Virus record (IMG/VR): IMGVR_UViG_3300044613_004774
Location: 1-38,466 of that record
Direction: 5' to 3' (one strand)
From: a virus
Length of the DNA: 38,466 nt
The position numbers were made by a program, and so were the translations under genes. A model generated the notes under the pieces. That model was not told the origin of the DNA. It saw only the letters and a program-made list of their open reading frames with translations, and did no database searches. The first letter of the stretch is position 1; each line of letters starts with the position of its first letter. This document shows, in pieces, positions 8,261 through 16,212 of the stretch.

Positions 8261-9301
8261 TTAGAAATTCTTTAAATGTGAAAAAGAACAAGTTGCCGTA
8301 TCTCCTGAACCTGACGGCTGGTAAGTCACGAAGAACCAAAGTGCTTGTGTTACGTCAATAGCACTACTTAATGTCGCCAACGTTGATGAAGTAAAATCTG
8401 TTGTGTTGCTTGATGATGGTGATAATCCAATAATATTACCTCCACTTATCGTTAATTTCCGTCGCATTGATGCGAATGTTGTTGTATTTCCGCCCATGCT
8501 TGTCGTAGCTAACAAAGTAGCTCCGACAAGCGTGTTTGACGTGTTAAATCTCAATCGAAATATTCCATTTGCTAAAGCTCCTACTCTGAAGAATTGCGTT
8601 TCAAAATGCAATATTTCATTGGCATTTAACTCATTGGCTGAAAATGCGTAAGTGTGTACTATCGTTTCAGAGATTGTTCCACTAACCGTTCCGCCAAATT
8701 GTTGCTTATTGACGAATCCCAACTTGGAAAGAATAGAAGCCTGTGTTTCGTCTCCTGTGTTTTCTCCATCCAAATCCAACAACGTCTTCACCTCACTCAC
8801 ACTCAAGCCCTTGATATTACTGCCTCCACCACTTAACCTACCTAATATCTGATTATTGCCAATAGTTACAGATGATGGTGAGCCGGTACCAGATTGTTGA
8901 GCGAGAACCGAATGTGCTGGAGTGTAATCTGCCTTAGCCACGAAGTTCGCTGGGTTTGGAATAGTAGGCTTATTTAATATTTGAGCGTCACCACTTGTAG
9001 CATCCCAATCTGCGTTAACATTTACTTCCGCTCCAGCTTGAATACCTGAAAGCTTAGATATTTCGGTTGAAGTAATTAATCTGTTACCAGCTTCTTTGTC
9101 AACCTTATTATTCAATGCCGTTTGCAAATCGGTTTGATCACTCAAAGTACCTTCAATATCACCCCAATCAACGGTAGTGCCACCATCAATTAATTCCAGT
9201 AATGACCTCAAGGCTAAATTCAGCACGTCACCAGTAATGGCACGTTTACCGTTTTGCTTGATTTTGGAATTAATGTAGTCTAATAATTCTGATTCAGTCA
9301 T
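8261..9301 (-). CDS. Tail fibre / receptor-binding protein
   Basis: This 346-aa protein has the build of a trimeric tail fibre. Residues 1-45 are a helical attachment part. Residues 45-175 are thin shaft-like repeats with phage-fibre phrases (TDLQTALNNKVDKEAGNRL, ISKLSGIQAGAEVNVNADW, AQILNKPTIPNPANFVAK, NNQILGRLSGGGSNIKGLS). Residues 200-346 form a beta-rich head with many Thr/Ser/Asn (LRFNTSNTLVGATLLATTS), probably the receptor-binding tip. It ends with an aromatic-terminated SFSHLKNF. It follows the 709-aa baseplate protein and precedes the lysin. The C-terminal domain is the part expected to set host range. Confidence 0.8.
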   Translation of the reverse strand: MTESELLDYINSKIKQNGKRAITGDVLNLALRSLLELIDGGTTVDWGDIEGTLSDQTDLQTALNNKVDKEAGNRLITSTEISKLSGIQAGAEVNVNADWDATSGDAQILNKPTIPNPANFVAKADYTPAHSVLAQQSGTGSPSSVTIGNNQILGRLSGGGSNIKGLSVSEVKTLLDLDGENTGDETQASILSKLGFVNKQQFGGTVSGTISETIVHTYAFSANELNANEILHFETQFFRVGALANGIFRLRFNTSNTLVGATLLATTSMGGNTTTFASMRRKLTISGGNIIGLSPSSSNTTDFTSSTLATLSSAIDVTQALWFFVTYQPSGSGDTATCSFSHLKNF

Positions 9302-9304
9302 GTT

Positions 9305-11434
9305 TTAAGAATTGAAATCACTATTGAAATCAGCGTTAAAATCACCTGTTGCCACGTTTTTATTTACCAAATAGGTAATGGTGGCTGGTGAAATCGTGCT
9401 TTTTCCAAGTGTAAATTTCAATTCTTTTACAATTCCATGAAAGGACGCATTTCTTTGTTGAATTGCATGCACCGGATTCTTCCAACGCATAATTTCAATG
9501 ATGTTTTGAAACGGCAAATTCAAGTTTTTTTCAATTTCTTGATTAAATAATTTCAGCTTATTTAAGAAATTGGCGTAAACACTTAAATAAGAATCTTCGC
9601 TATTTGCGTAAATGGAGCAGGTCCCGAAATCATTCGCATAGTTCAAAACTTCTTGACCAGTAAATGGCTCTTCATTCGGTTGCATTCTATTTTGATTGAA
9701 ACAAATCAATCGATTAGCGGTAGAAGTGGATGGTGGCACGAATGGTGGCGCAATGCTGTATTGAACCTCGAAATTTCCACGAAACAAACCTAACTGAAAT
9801 TGCGTTGCGCTTTCGAAATCATTCTCATTATATACTTTCGATTTCGCCAAATCAGGCCACTTGAAAGAGGTGGGTACGGAATTATTATCCACCAACACAG
9901 CGAACGGAATTTCTTCACTTTCTTCCTTTCCTTCACCTAAAATAGCATCGTGGTAGTAATTCACAAATTTGCCAGTTTCCCCTGTTAAAGCGAAAAAATC
10001 CCCATACTCCCAAAATCGCGTACCTAAATTATAGGTGTAGCGGATGGATTTATTTTCCAGCTCATTGATAAGAAATTGTGGCATGCAAAATTTACTGACA
10101 TTCAATGGCTTCATGTCAATGTTGACTGGCGCAATTTTAATAAAGCTGTACTGATAATTAAACGCTACACCAAATAAATGGCGCAGCACTTTGAACAGTT
10201 GAATCAATGGCGTATTTGGCTTGAATTCGTTCAGGTCAATTTCGAGACCATGGACATTGTATTGAAAACCATCCGCATCTTCGCGCATATCCATTCCTTT
10301 TCCAGCGTAATGAATCAAAGCTTTGAATTCTGGAATTTGCTCCAAAAGGTCATTCATTAAATTCAGTTTAAAATATTTGGCAATTTCTTGCAACAAATAT
10401 TCCAAGCGCAAAGTGGGAGCAACTGTTGTGCGCCAATTATTCTTCGCATCTTCAGCAGAACCACTACCACTCACCACATCAAAAATCGAACTTCCACCCA
10501 CATTGATATTTGAAGGAACATCTGTCAAACCTCCTTGAACATTGTTGATTTGCAAAATTCCTGTTCCAAAATCATTGACTTCAAAATCATTAACAAGATA
10601 ACCAATTTCAACGCCTGTTTTTGTGGCAACATCCACGCTACTATCTCCAGTCAAAATGTTAACCGTAATTCCAGTACGTCCTGATGGTGCAGGATCTACT
10701 CCAGTTCCATCCTTTCTAAACCAACAATAGTACTTATTGACATTATTAGCGGAATTGAAAATGAAATATTCACCACCCGAAATGGATGAAGCCGAACCCA
10801 ACAATATTCTGAAAGATGCCACACCAGGAAGCGCAATTCCGTAATTGGAAATATATTGACCTGTTGCCAAATCATAGGCGTTGATAGGAAAACCATTATC
10901 CCACATCGTAGGATTAATTTCCCTTTGGCTATCATCCTCCGAAACTGCCCACTGTAATGCAGGCGCGGCAAAAATAGGTGTGAATTTGAACGCACCAACA
11001 TTCCAAGGTTCGTTTTCAGGTAGTTTGGAAGTCATGAAATCATGCCACTTTTCTATTTTTTCGATAGGAGTATCTTCTACTTCACAAATAGGAATAGTAG
11101 GCAATTGTATTTTTTCAAAGGTTAAATTTTCCAACTGCTGGCGCAAATTCAACGCATCATTTTTAATCATTACGGCTATTCCGTTGCTATCCATTTTCAT
11201 TTGCGCTACTCCTGTGGCTAGCAAATGCGATTGGAAGGAAAGCGTGATTTTAGCACCCTTGTTCACGTATCTATTGTAGAGCGCACGATTTCGTGGGGAT
11301 GCCTGTAAATTGAAGGTGTAGGTAAAAATCTCGTTGAATCCCGAATCGCTCACCAAAGGATTAAGCACGGAAATTGGCACCTGAATATCATCTGGTATAT
11401 CAAAATATTGATTAGCTATCTTAATTTGTAACAT
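9305..11434 (-). CDS. Tail tip / baseplate protein
   Basis: The ATG giving MLQIKIANQYFDIPDDI is chosen (709 aa); it falls one base after the upstream stop. The N-terminal 110 residues (FTYTFNLQASPRNRALYNRY, KITLSFQSHLLATGVAQMKM) look like a beta-sandwich tail-hub module. Long all-beta and mixed regions follow, and a C-terminal part has a repeated acidic DFNADFNSDFNS ending seen in other Bacteroidota tail proteins as I remember them. Its place between the 1199-aa protein and the fibre suits a baseplate hub or fibre-anchoring component. The exact role is inferred from order and size. Confidence 0.65.
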   Translation of the reverse strand: MLQIKIANQYFDIPDDIQVPISVLNPLVSDSGFNEIFTYTFNLQASPRNRALYNRYVNKGAKITLSFQSHLLATGVAQMKMDSNGIAVMIKNDALNLRQQLENLTFEKIQLPTIPICEVEDTPIEKIEKWHDFMTSKLPENEPWNVGAFKFTPIFAAPALQWAVSEDDSQREINPTMWDNGFPINAYDLATGQYISNYGIALPGVASFRILLGSASSISGGEYFIFNSANNVNKYYCWFRKDGTGVDPAPSGRTGITVNILTGDSSVDVATKTGVEIGYLVNDFEVNDFGTGILQINNVQGGLTDVPSNINVGGSSIFDVVSGSGSAEDAKNNWRTTVAPTLRLEYLLQEIAKYFKLNLMNDLLEQIPEFKALIHYAGKGMDMREDADGFQYNVHGLEIDLNEFKPNTPLIQLFKVLRHLFGVAFNYQYSFIKIAPVNIDMKPLNVSKFCMPQFLINELENKSIRYTYNLGTRFWEYGDFFALTGETGKFVNYYHDAILGEGKEESEEIPFAVLVDNNSVPTSFKWPDLAKSKVYNENDFESATQFQLGLFRGNFEVQYSIAPPFVPPSTSTANRLICFNQNRMQPNEEPFTGQEVLNYANDFGTCSIYANSEDSYLSVYANFLNKLKLFNQEIEKNLNLPFQNIIEIMRWKNPVHAIQQRNASFHGIVKELKFTLGKSTISPATITYLVNKNVATGDFNADFNSDFNS

Positions 11435-11435
11435 C

Positions 11436-14400
11436 TTAAATGAAATCAATGGTTATACCATACGTACTAAGCCCATCACCAGCGTAAATGCCAGTTGCAT
11501 CAATGATGGATTGTGCTTTAGATGAAATCACTACTTCATCTGTAATTGAAATTACAAATTCATTATCATAAGATTTTCTGAAAGTCCAAAGCTCCACAAT
11601 CAAATCTTCAAAATTCGATTCTGAAATATTGGTGAAAGCCAAAATTAGATTCTCCAAATCTTTTTGATATCCGATATTTAATTTGTGGACATTGGTATTT
11701 AAAAACGCCACCTCACGAAGATTTTTCAATCCAACAAAATAGAAATTTCCACCGACACAATCTTCATACAATACGGTGCGAAGCAAAGTGAATTTCGTTA
11801 CATCAATCTGATTAACGGCATTATGCACAATGAATTCTGTAATGTCTGAAAAAGTAGGTTTGAAAATTCGAATGATTTTTTTGCCTGTTGTGGTGTAAGT
11901 TTTTGTGAAGGTTTCGCCATCATCAGTAACCGTCACATCATCAGTAGTTCCGTCATTCCAATCAATTCTCATGGGCGTAGAAGTTAGGAATGTTGAAAAG
12001 CGAATATCTGCATCTGGTTCAATCAATTCGTAGGTGATTTGATCCCATTTGTAATTCAGATATTTCTTCACTGTTTTTTCTTCACCATTCACTTCGCAGG
12101 TTAAAATGAAAGTGAGCAAGCCTTCCTGAGTGATTGCAGTTCCAGTGTAGATTTTTTGTAAAGCATTATAGGTAAAAGTGCCAATTTCAGCACCTTCAAA
12201 ATAAATCTTGATATTTCCAAAATCGGTAATGTTTAACAAGTTTCGATTGAAGGTGCAATACGTGATGCCAACGGTGTAAAGTGAAAATGGCTCAAAATCT
12301 GGAAGCACCTCATAATAACTTACTCGATCACTTTCATTTGCGCGTGCCATTTCCACCTGAATCTTTTGTAGAAAGGCATTTACCTTGAAAATAGGCGTGG
12401 TTCCAGCGTTTAAAACAACTGGAACAAATCTATTTTTCTCCACCAAATAAGTAATAGTAGAGTTGATTAATGGCATAAGTCTTTCAGCTTCTAAATTCGA
12501 AAGCATGAGCGTTTCGGCATTGTACGAAATCACATTTCTTGAATCAAAAATGTAGTTCTGTGGCAATTTATTATTAAGCTGAAACGATTCTGTTCTAACT
12601 GCTAATTCCTGCGAAGTGGTGATGTTTTGGGTAAATTCTCCTGAAAGCAAAAACGTTTCTGGAATGCCGAAAGAATTGAAAAATAATATTTGTTGTGCAA
12701 GGCAATTTTGAAGTGGATGGTAGCGAAATTTTTCAACGCAATTTCCATTCGGCAAACAGCAATTATAAAGCGGTTGTATTTCAAATTCCTCAAAAAAACT
12801 GAACACTTCAAATTCTCCAAATGGACAATCACTATCATCATTTAATTCTGCAAAAATTTGCTTTGATTTGAAGTTTAGGCTACTCCATAATAAATCAGCT
12901 GCATCCTCCCTAGATGTCCAAGTAATTCCATCAGTTGAAGTTATTACTCTATTAGTGCCTGTTTGTGAAACTGATACGAAAATTCCATTTCCATATTCAA
13001 TTGCATACCATTGGTCAGCAGTAGGTGCAGTTCTATTTGTCCAAGTAATTCCATCTGGACTAGTCATAATTCTATTAGTACCACTAATTCCAACAACAAC
13101 ATAAAGTCCGTTTCCGTAAGTAATGTCAAACCAAAAATTAGATTGACTTTGAGTTCTTAAAGTCCAATTTATGCCATCAGGACTAGTCATTACTCTATTT
13201 GTACCGTCAATCGATATTGCTACAAATTGACCATTTCCAAAACAAATTGATTTCCATTGATTATTTTGAGGTGCTAATCTTGGAGTCCAAGTAATTCCAT
13301 CTGGACTAGTCATTATTCGATTAGTTCCAGCACCTGCTACAGCTACAAAAATTCCATTTCCATAAGCTACACCGTTCCAAGGATTATTTTCAGCAGTTTG
13401 CGAAGTCCAATTTAAACCATCAGGACTGGTCATTACTTGTGGACTACCTGAATTTGAAACTGCTACAAAAATTCCATTTCCAAAACATATAGATTGCCAA
13501 ATAGAATTAAATGCAGTTACATTTTGCCATGAAATTCCATCAGATGAAATCATTACGTTAGTTGATGATGAAATAGCAACAAAAATGCCATTTCCTGATG
13601 CTATATCTACCCAATTACTATTACTTGATGAACTCCTAGATGTCCATGAAATCCCATTTTCTGAGGTCATTACTCTGTTTCCAGTACCACTTGCTGCAAC
13701 CGCTGCAAATCTTTCTATCGCGCCATCAGTAACTAACCATTTATCATTTACCTTTTCAATAACATAATCAAAATCGTCAATTACTAAAATAAATTTTCCT
13801 TCCTCATTTTTAGGTAATTCAATAGTTTCATTGCTTTCTTCTGGTAGTTTGTATTGCAATTTAATTATATCACAGGTGCTACATTCAAATCCCAACCTCC
13901 AACTCCAATGCGCAATTTCCTCACCACTTTCCACATCGTTTTGCAAGTCATTCGCTTCAAATCCAGTATTGAAAACAAATGTTTCAAAAGGTTGCAATGT
14001 TATTTGGCTATGTTTCACCACGTTATATTCAGAGGCGTTTGTCACAATTTGGCAAATAACGTCAAAGGTTACTGGTGTTGCGCCATTCATCCATGCCAGC
14101 CAATCGTTTTGCTCTTTCAAAACGCGCTTACCACTTGGCCACCATGTCAACCATTGCCCAGAGGTGTTTTGCGCCGCCACAGGATTAAGGTTGTAGGCAT
14201 CATCCGTACTTGCACCGCCCCAATGTGCGTAAAGAATTTCGGTTTTCAGTACGGGTGCTTCCGTTTCATTTGCAAATTCCTCCGAAAATTCAACGTAGTA
14301 ACGCCTAAGATTTGGTGCTTTATAGCCCAATTCCTGCTCATAAGGTAAAGGGTATTCCGTCCATGAGGCTTCAATTTCGCTATCCAAATAACTGGAAACG

Positions 14401-15035
14401 TCCACGTGCGCCACAGATTCACTATCCAGCACCGCTTCAATGGCTGTCACAAAGTAGAAATTGCCACTTCCATAAATAGTTTCCAAAAAAAGCGAAGCCT
14501 TCAGCGCGTATCCGTCTCGCACCACCGGTTCATGATAGGCCACTGAATTGGCTTCGCTAATGTATTTATCTATTTCCGCTGTTGGCTGTGTAGATTCCCA
14601 CGTCATTACCAGTTCCGCAATCGCTTCTTTGGCAGTTATGATAATTCTTCGAATGGAAAGCGGAAGTTCAAGTATAGGAATCGAAATATTGTAGTAAGAG
14701 TTAAATATTGGATAGTTCCTTAATTTTTCTAAAACAATATTTCGTAAATCCAATAATGATCCTGAAAATGAAGTGTCTGGAATCTGCCATATTTCCCTAT
14801 AATTTGAAGCGTTTGAACCATCCACAGCCACCAAATTAATCGTTTCCGTTCTGCCATTTTCGGGATTTGTGAATGAAATATTGAATGTTGTTCCAAGTAC
14901 TGGTTTTGCCTTAAATGAAAGAATTAATTCAGGAAAAACAGTAGCCGTATTAAATTGTAAATCAGTCTGTAATTCAAAGTCAATTGAATTTTTAGTGAAA
15001 CTGCATAAATAGGGCTTTTTGAGAATCGTTATCAT
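11436..15035 (-). CDS. Large tail/baseplate adhesin with seven-bladed propeller, PKD-like and LRR-like parts
   Basis: The 1199-aa product starts with a beta-rich tail module (about residues 1-420). Residues about 445-730 contain seven repeats of about 40 aa with the core (V/I)MTSPDGITWT and the strand GNGIFVAVS, ending in a truncated repeat. The strand before repeat 1 (RFAAVAAS) would close the ring, so a seven-bladed BNR/Asp-box-like beta-propeller is expected. Further on there is a PKD-like stretch (IDWNDGTTDDVTVTDDG, about 1020-1060) and a leucine-rich, BspA-like end (about 1065-1165). The gene overlaps its upstream neighbour by 4 bases (ATGA). Likely a surface-exposed tail protein that binds host glycan or protein; enzymatic activity is not shown. 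Confidence 0.75.
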   Translation of the reverse strand: MITILKKPYLCSFTKNSIDFELQTDLQFNTATVFPELILSFKAKPVLGTTFNISFTNPENGRTETINLVAVDGSNASNYREIWQIPDTSFSGSLLDLRNIVLEKLRNYPIFNSYYNISIPILELPLSIRRIIITAKEAIAELVMTWESTQPTAEIDKYISEANSVAYHEPVVRDGYALKASLFLETIYGSGNFYFVTAIEAVLDSESVAHVDVSSYLDSEIEASWTEYPLPYEQELGYKAPNLRRYYVEFSEEFANETEAPVLKTEILYAHWGGASTDDAYNLNPVAAQNTSGQWLTWWPSGKRVLKEQNDWLAWMNGATPVTFDVICQIVTNASEYNVVKHSQITLQPFETFVFNTGFEANDLQNDVESGEEIAHWSWRLGFECSTCDIIKLQYKLPEESNETIELPKNEEGKFILVIDDFDYVIEKVNDKWLVTDGAIERFAAVAASGTGNRVMTSENGISWTSRSSSSNSNWVDIASGNGIFVAISSSTNVMISSDGISWQNVTAFNSIWQSICFGNGIFVAVSNSGSPQVMTSPDGLNWTSQTAENNPWNGVAYGNGIFVAVAGAGTNRIMTSPDGITWTPRLAPQNNQWKSICFGNGQFVAISIDGTNRVMTSPDGINWTLRTQSQSNFWFDITYGNGLYVVVGISGTNRIMTSPDGITWTNRTAPTADQWYAIEYGNGIFVSVSQTGTNRVITSTDGITWTSREDAADLLWSSLNFKSKQIFAELNDDSDCPFGEFEVFSFFEEFEIQPLYNCCLPNGNCVEKFRYHPLQNCLAQQILFFNSFGIPETFLLSGEFTQNITTSQELAVRTESFQLNNKLPQNYIFDSRNVISYNAETLMLSNLEAERLMPLINSTITYLVEKNRFVPVVLNAGTTPIFKVNAFLQKIQVEMARANESDRVSYYEVLPDFEPFSLYTVGITYCTFNRNLLNITDFGNIKIYFEGAEIGTFTYNALQKIYTGTAITQEGLLTFILTCEVNGEEKTVKKYLNYKWDQITYELIEPDADIRFSTFLTSTPMRIDWNDGTTDDVTVTDDGETFTKTYTTTGKKIIRIFKPTFSDITEFIVHNAVNQIDVTKFTLLRTVLYEDCVGGNFYFVGLKNLREVAFLNTNVHKLNIGYQKDLENLILAFTNISESNFEDLIVELWTFRKSYDNEFVISITDEVVISSKAQSIIDATGIYAGDGLSTYGITIDFI
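12895..13720 (-). repeat. Tandem coding repeats of about 120-126 bp (propeller blades)
   Basis: Within the 1199-aa gene a unit of about 120-126 bases recurs seven times, with near-identical cores such as CCATCTGGACTAGTCAT at about 13050, 13175, 13297 and 13420 (plus-strand view). The units encode the WT..W....GNGIFVAVS blades. DNA-level similarity is highest among the middle units, which implies recent duplication or gene conversion and allows blade number to change by recombination. Confidence 0.8.
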
Positions 15036-15595
15036 GGTGCGTCAGTTGTTTCTTCGTTATTTTCTTCCTCTTCATCAGGAGCTTGTCCGCCCGTCCATTT
15101 TGCAGGGTCAATGCAAGCACTAATTCTTTCATTCAAGAAAAAAGAACATTGCCAACCTACATATTTTCCTGTTGCATTTGCATATTTGACAGGAACGCAC
15201 CGAATGGAATTAAACTCAAATCCCCAGCGCAAAAAATCGTTGGTAGGCGCATCGTAGTTAATCTTTTTGACAATTTCCTCCATGACATTTTCTGTCAAAT
15301 CGGTGGCTTTTTCTTCCGCTGTGAAATCATCTTTTGGATGCCCTTGCAAAATCATGAACAGAAATTGTTTCTTCTTATTGGGCTGGTCAGGCTTTGAGTA
15401 GTCAATGATGTAGTTAAATAGCACCATGAATGGACCAGCGGAAGGGGCTGGCAATTGCGCTACTGTTCCGCTCCAAAATTCCTCTAAATCCATGCGAAAA
15501 AATTTCTTTTTCCCATTTTCATCAAGGTGTAGAATGTCGGTATTTGCCACAGATAATCCCTTGAAATAGGCTACTGCATCTTTGTAACTGCTCAT
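15032..15595 (-). CDS. Unknown tail-block protein, 187 aa
   Basis: First gene of the minus-strand tail operon. The 187-aa protein has an acidic C-terminus (DEEEENNEETTDAP) and a compact mixed core (GPFMVLFNYIIDYSKPDQ, KYVGWQCSFFLNERISACID). No family recognised. The ATGA overlap with the 1199-aa gene shows translational coupling. A tail adaptor, tail terminator or chaperone is likely from position only. Confidence 0.7.
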   Translation of the reverse strand: MSSYKDAVAYFKGLSVANTDILHLDENGKKKFFRMDLEEFWSGTVAQLPAPSAGPFMVLFNYIIDYSKPDQPNKKKQFLFMILQGHPKDDFTAEEKATDLTENVMEEIVKKINYDAPTNDFLRWGFEFNSIRCVPVKYANATGKYVGWQCSFFLNERISACIDPAKWTGGQAPDEEEENNEETTDAP

Positions 15596-15635
15596 AGTAC
15601 AAAAGTCAATCTTTCACAACAAAAAAAGTAGGACT

Positions 15636-15672
15636 AAAAAAAAAAGCAATCAACGTTTTGAATGCTTTTTTC
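15636..15672 (-). terminator. Intrinsic terminator inside the tail operon leader
   Basis: AAAAAGCA (15641-15648) pairs with TGCTTTTT (15663-15670), and inside it TCAA/TTGA pair around a CGTT tetraloop, with one A-A mismatch. On the minus strand the stem is followed by a run of about ten T. It lies between the promoter-like sequence at 15737-15764 and the first tail gene at 15595, an attenuator position. On the plus strand the T-run is shorter. Confidence 0.65.
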
Positions 15673-15736
15673 TACAAAAAAAAAGATAACCATAAAAAAT
15701 ACTACTACTTCCTCAAAGTGTTAGAATTCAACACGG

Positions 15737-15764
15737 CAAATATAATGAATTTCGCAACATTCAA
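15737..15764 (-). promoter_or_regulatory. Bacteroidota-type promoter for the tail operon
   Basis: On the minus strand TTG (15764-15762) is followed after 17 bases by TATATTTG (15744-15737), matching the flavobacterial pattern TTG-N17-23-TAnnTTTG. The expected start, near 15730, leaves a leader of about 135 bases before the 187-aa gene. No equally good promoter faces the plus strand; a one-mismatch candidate (TTG at about 15791-15793, GAAATTTG at 15813-15820) would give a near-leaderless transcript for the gp10-like gene. Confidence 0.6.
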
Positions 15765-15825
15765 TATAATTCTTTGAAAATTAGCGTCCTTTTGCGTGCG
15801 CGTGTGAATAAGGAAATTTGTGATT

Positions 15826-16212
15826 ATGCTAATAGATTTCCAAAAATACGACATTAAAAAAGCCAGAGAAATGGCACGTACACATGGCGCGGCTGTGGTA
15901 GATCAAATGATGCAAAACATTCTGCAGATGGATTTGGTGGATAAAGGAAATCTTTTGAGGTCGCTAAAGTATTCAGTAAGAAGCACAAAAGGGGAGGTAG
16001 ATAGAATTCAATTTCAGTATGAATGGTACGGTAAATTTCACGAATTAGGCGTTGACAATGCTTTTGGAAAAGGTGTGAAATTGCGGAAACAGCAGTGGCG
16101 AACAAATGCCATTCAACAGGAATTGCCAAATATCACTGCCGATTTTGCAGAATATTACGCATCACTTATAATCGAAGAAATTCAAATTGATTCAACAAAA
16201 ATGGAAATGTAA
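15826..16212 (+). CDS. HK97 gp10-like tail completion protein
   Basis: This 128-aa protein starts at the ATG of MLIDFQKYDIKKA (a GTG two codons upstream is possible). The pattern LVDKGNLLRSLKYSVRSTKG followed by YEWYGKFHELGVDN is the signature of the HK97-gp10/minor tail family: helix, then the (Y)xx(Y/F)xEyG-type turn, here YGKFHELG. Such proteins help close the head-tail junction or the tail end. It is transcribed with the tape measure gene, overlapping it by one base (TAATG), on the strand opposite to the rest of the virion genes. Confidence 0.7.
   Translation: MLIDFQKYDIKKAREMARTHGAAVVDQMMQNILQMDLVDKGNLLRSLKYSVRSTKGEVDRIQFQYEWYGKFHELGVDNAFGKGVKLRKQQWRTNAIQQELPNITADFAEYYASLIIEEIQIDSTKMEM

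Noticed and set aside
12895-13720. CRISPR-like regularly spaced repeats
   Set aside because: The repeats are long, lie fully inside an open reading frame with a protein-level repeat, and have no spacer structure.
13831-14348. Plus-strand reading frames of 121 and 164 codons opposite the 1199-aa gene
   Set aside because: They overlap the well-supported minus-strand gene entirely, have no start context, and their translations look like antisense composition. Same reasoning for other plus frames such as 10881-11279 and 7114-7317.
15596-15819. Small RNA gene in the divergent region
   Set aside because: Only a terminator hairpin and promoter-like boxes were seen; no second stem or promoter arrangement to support a separate RNA.
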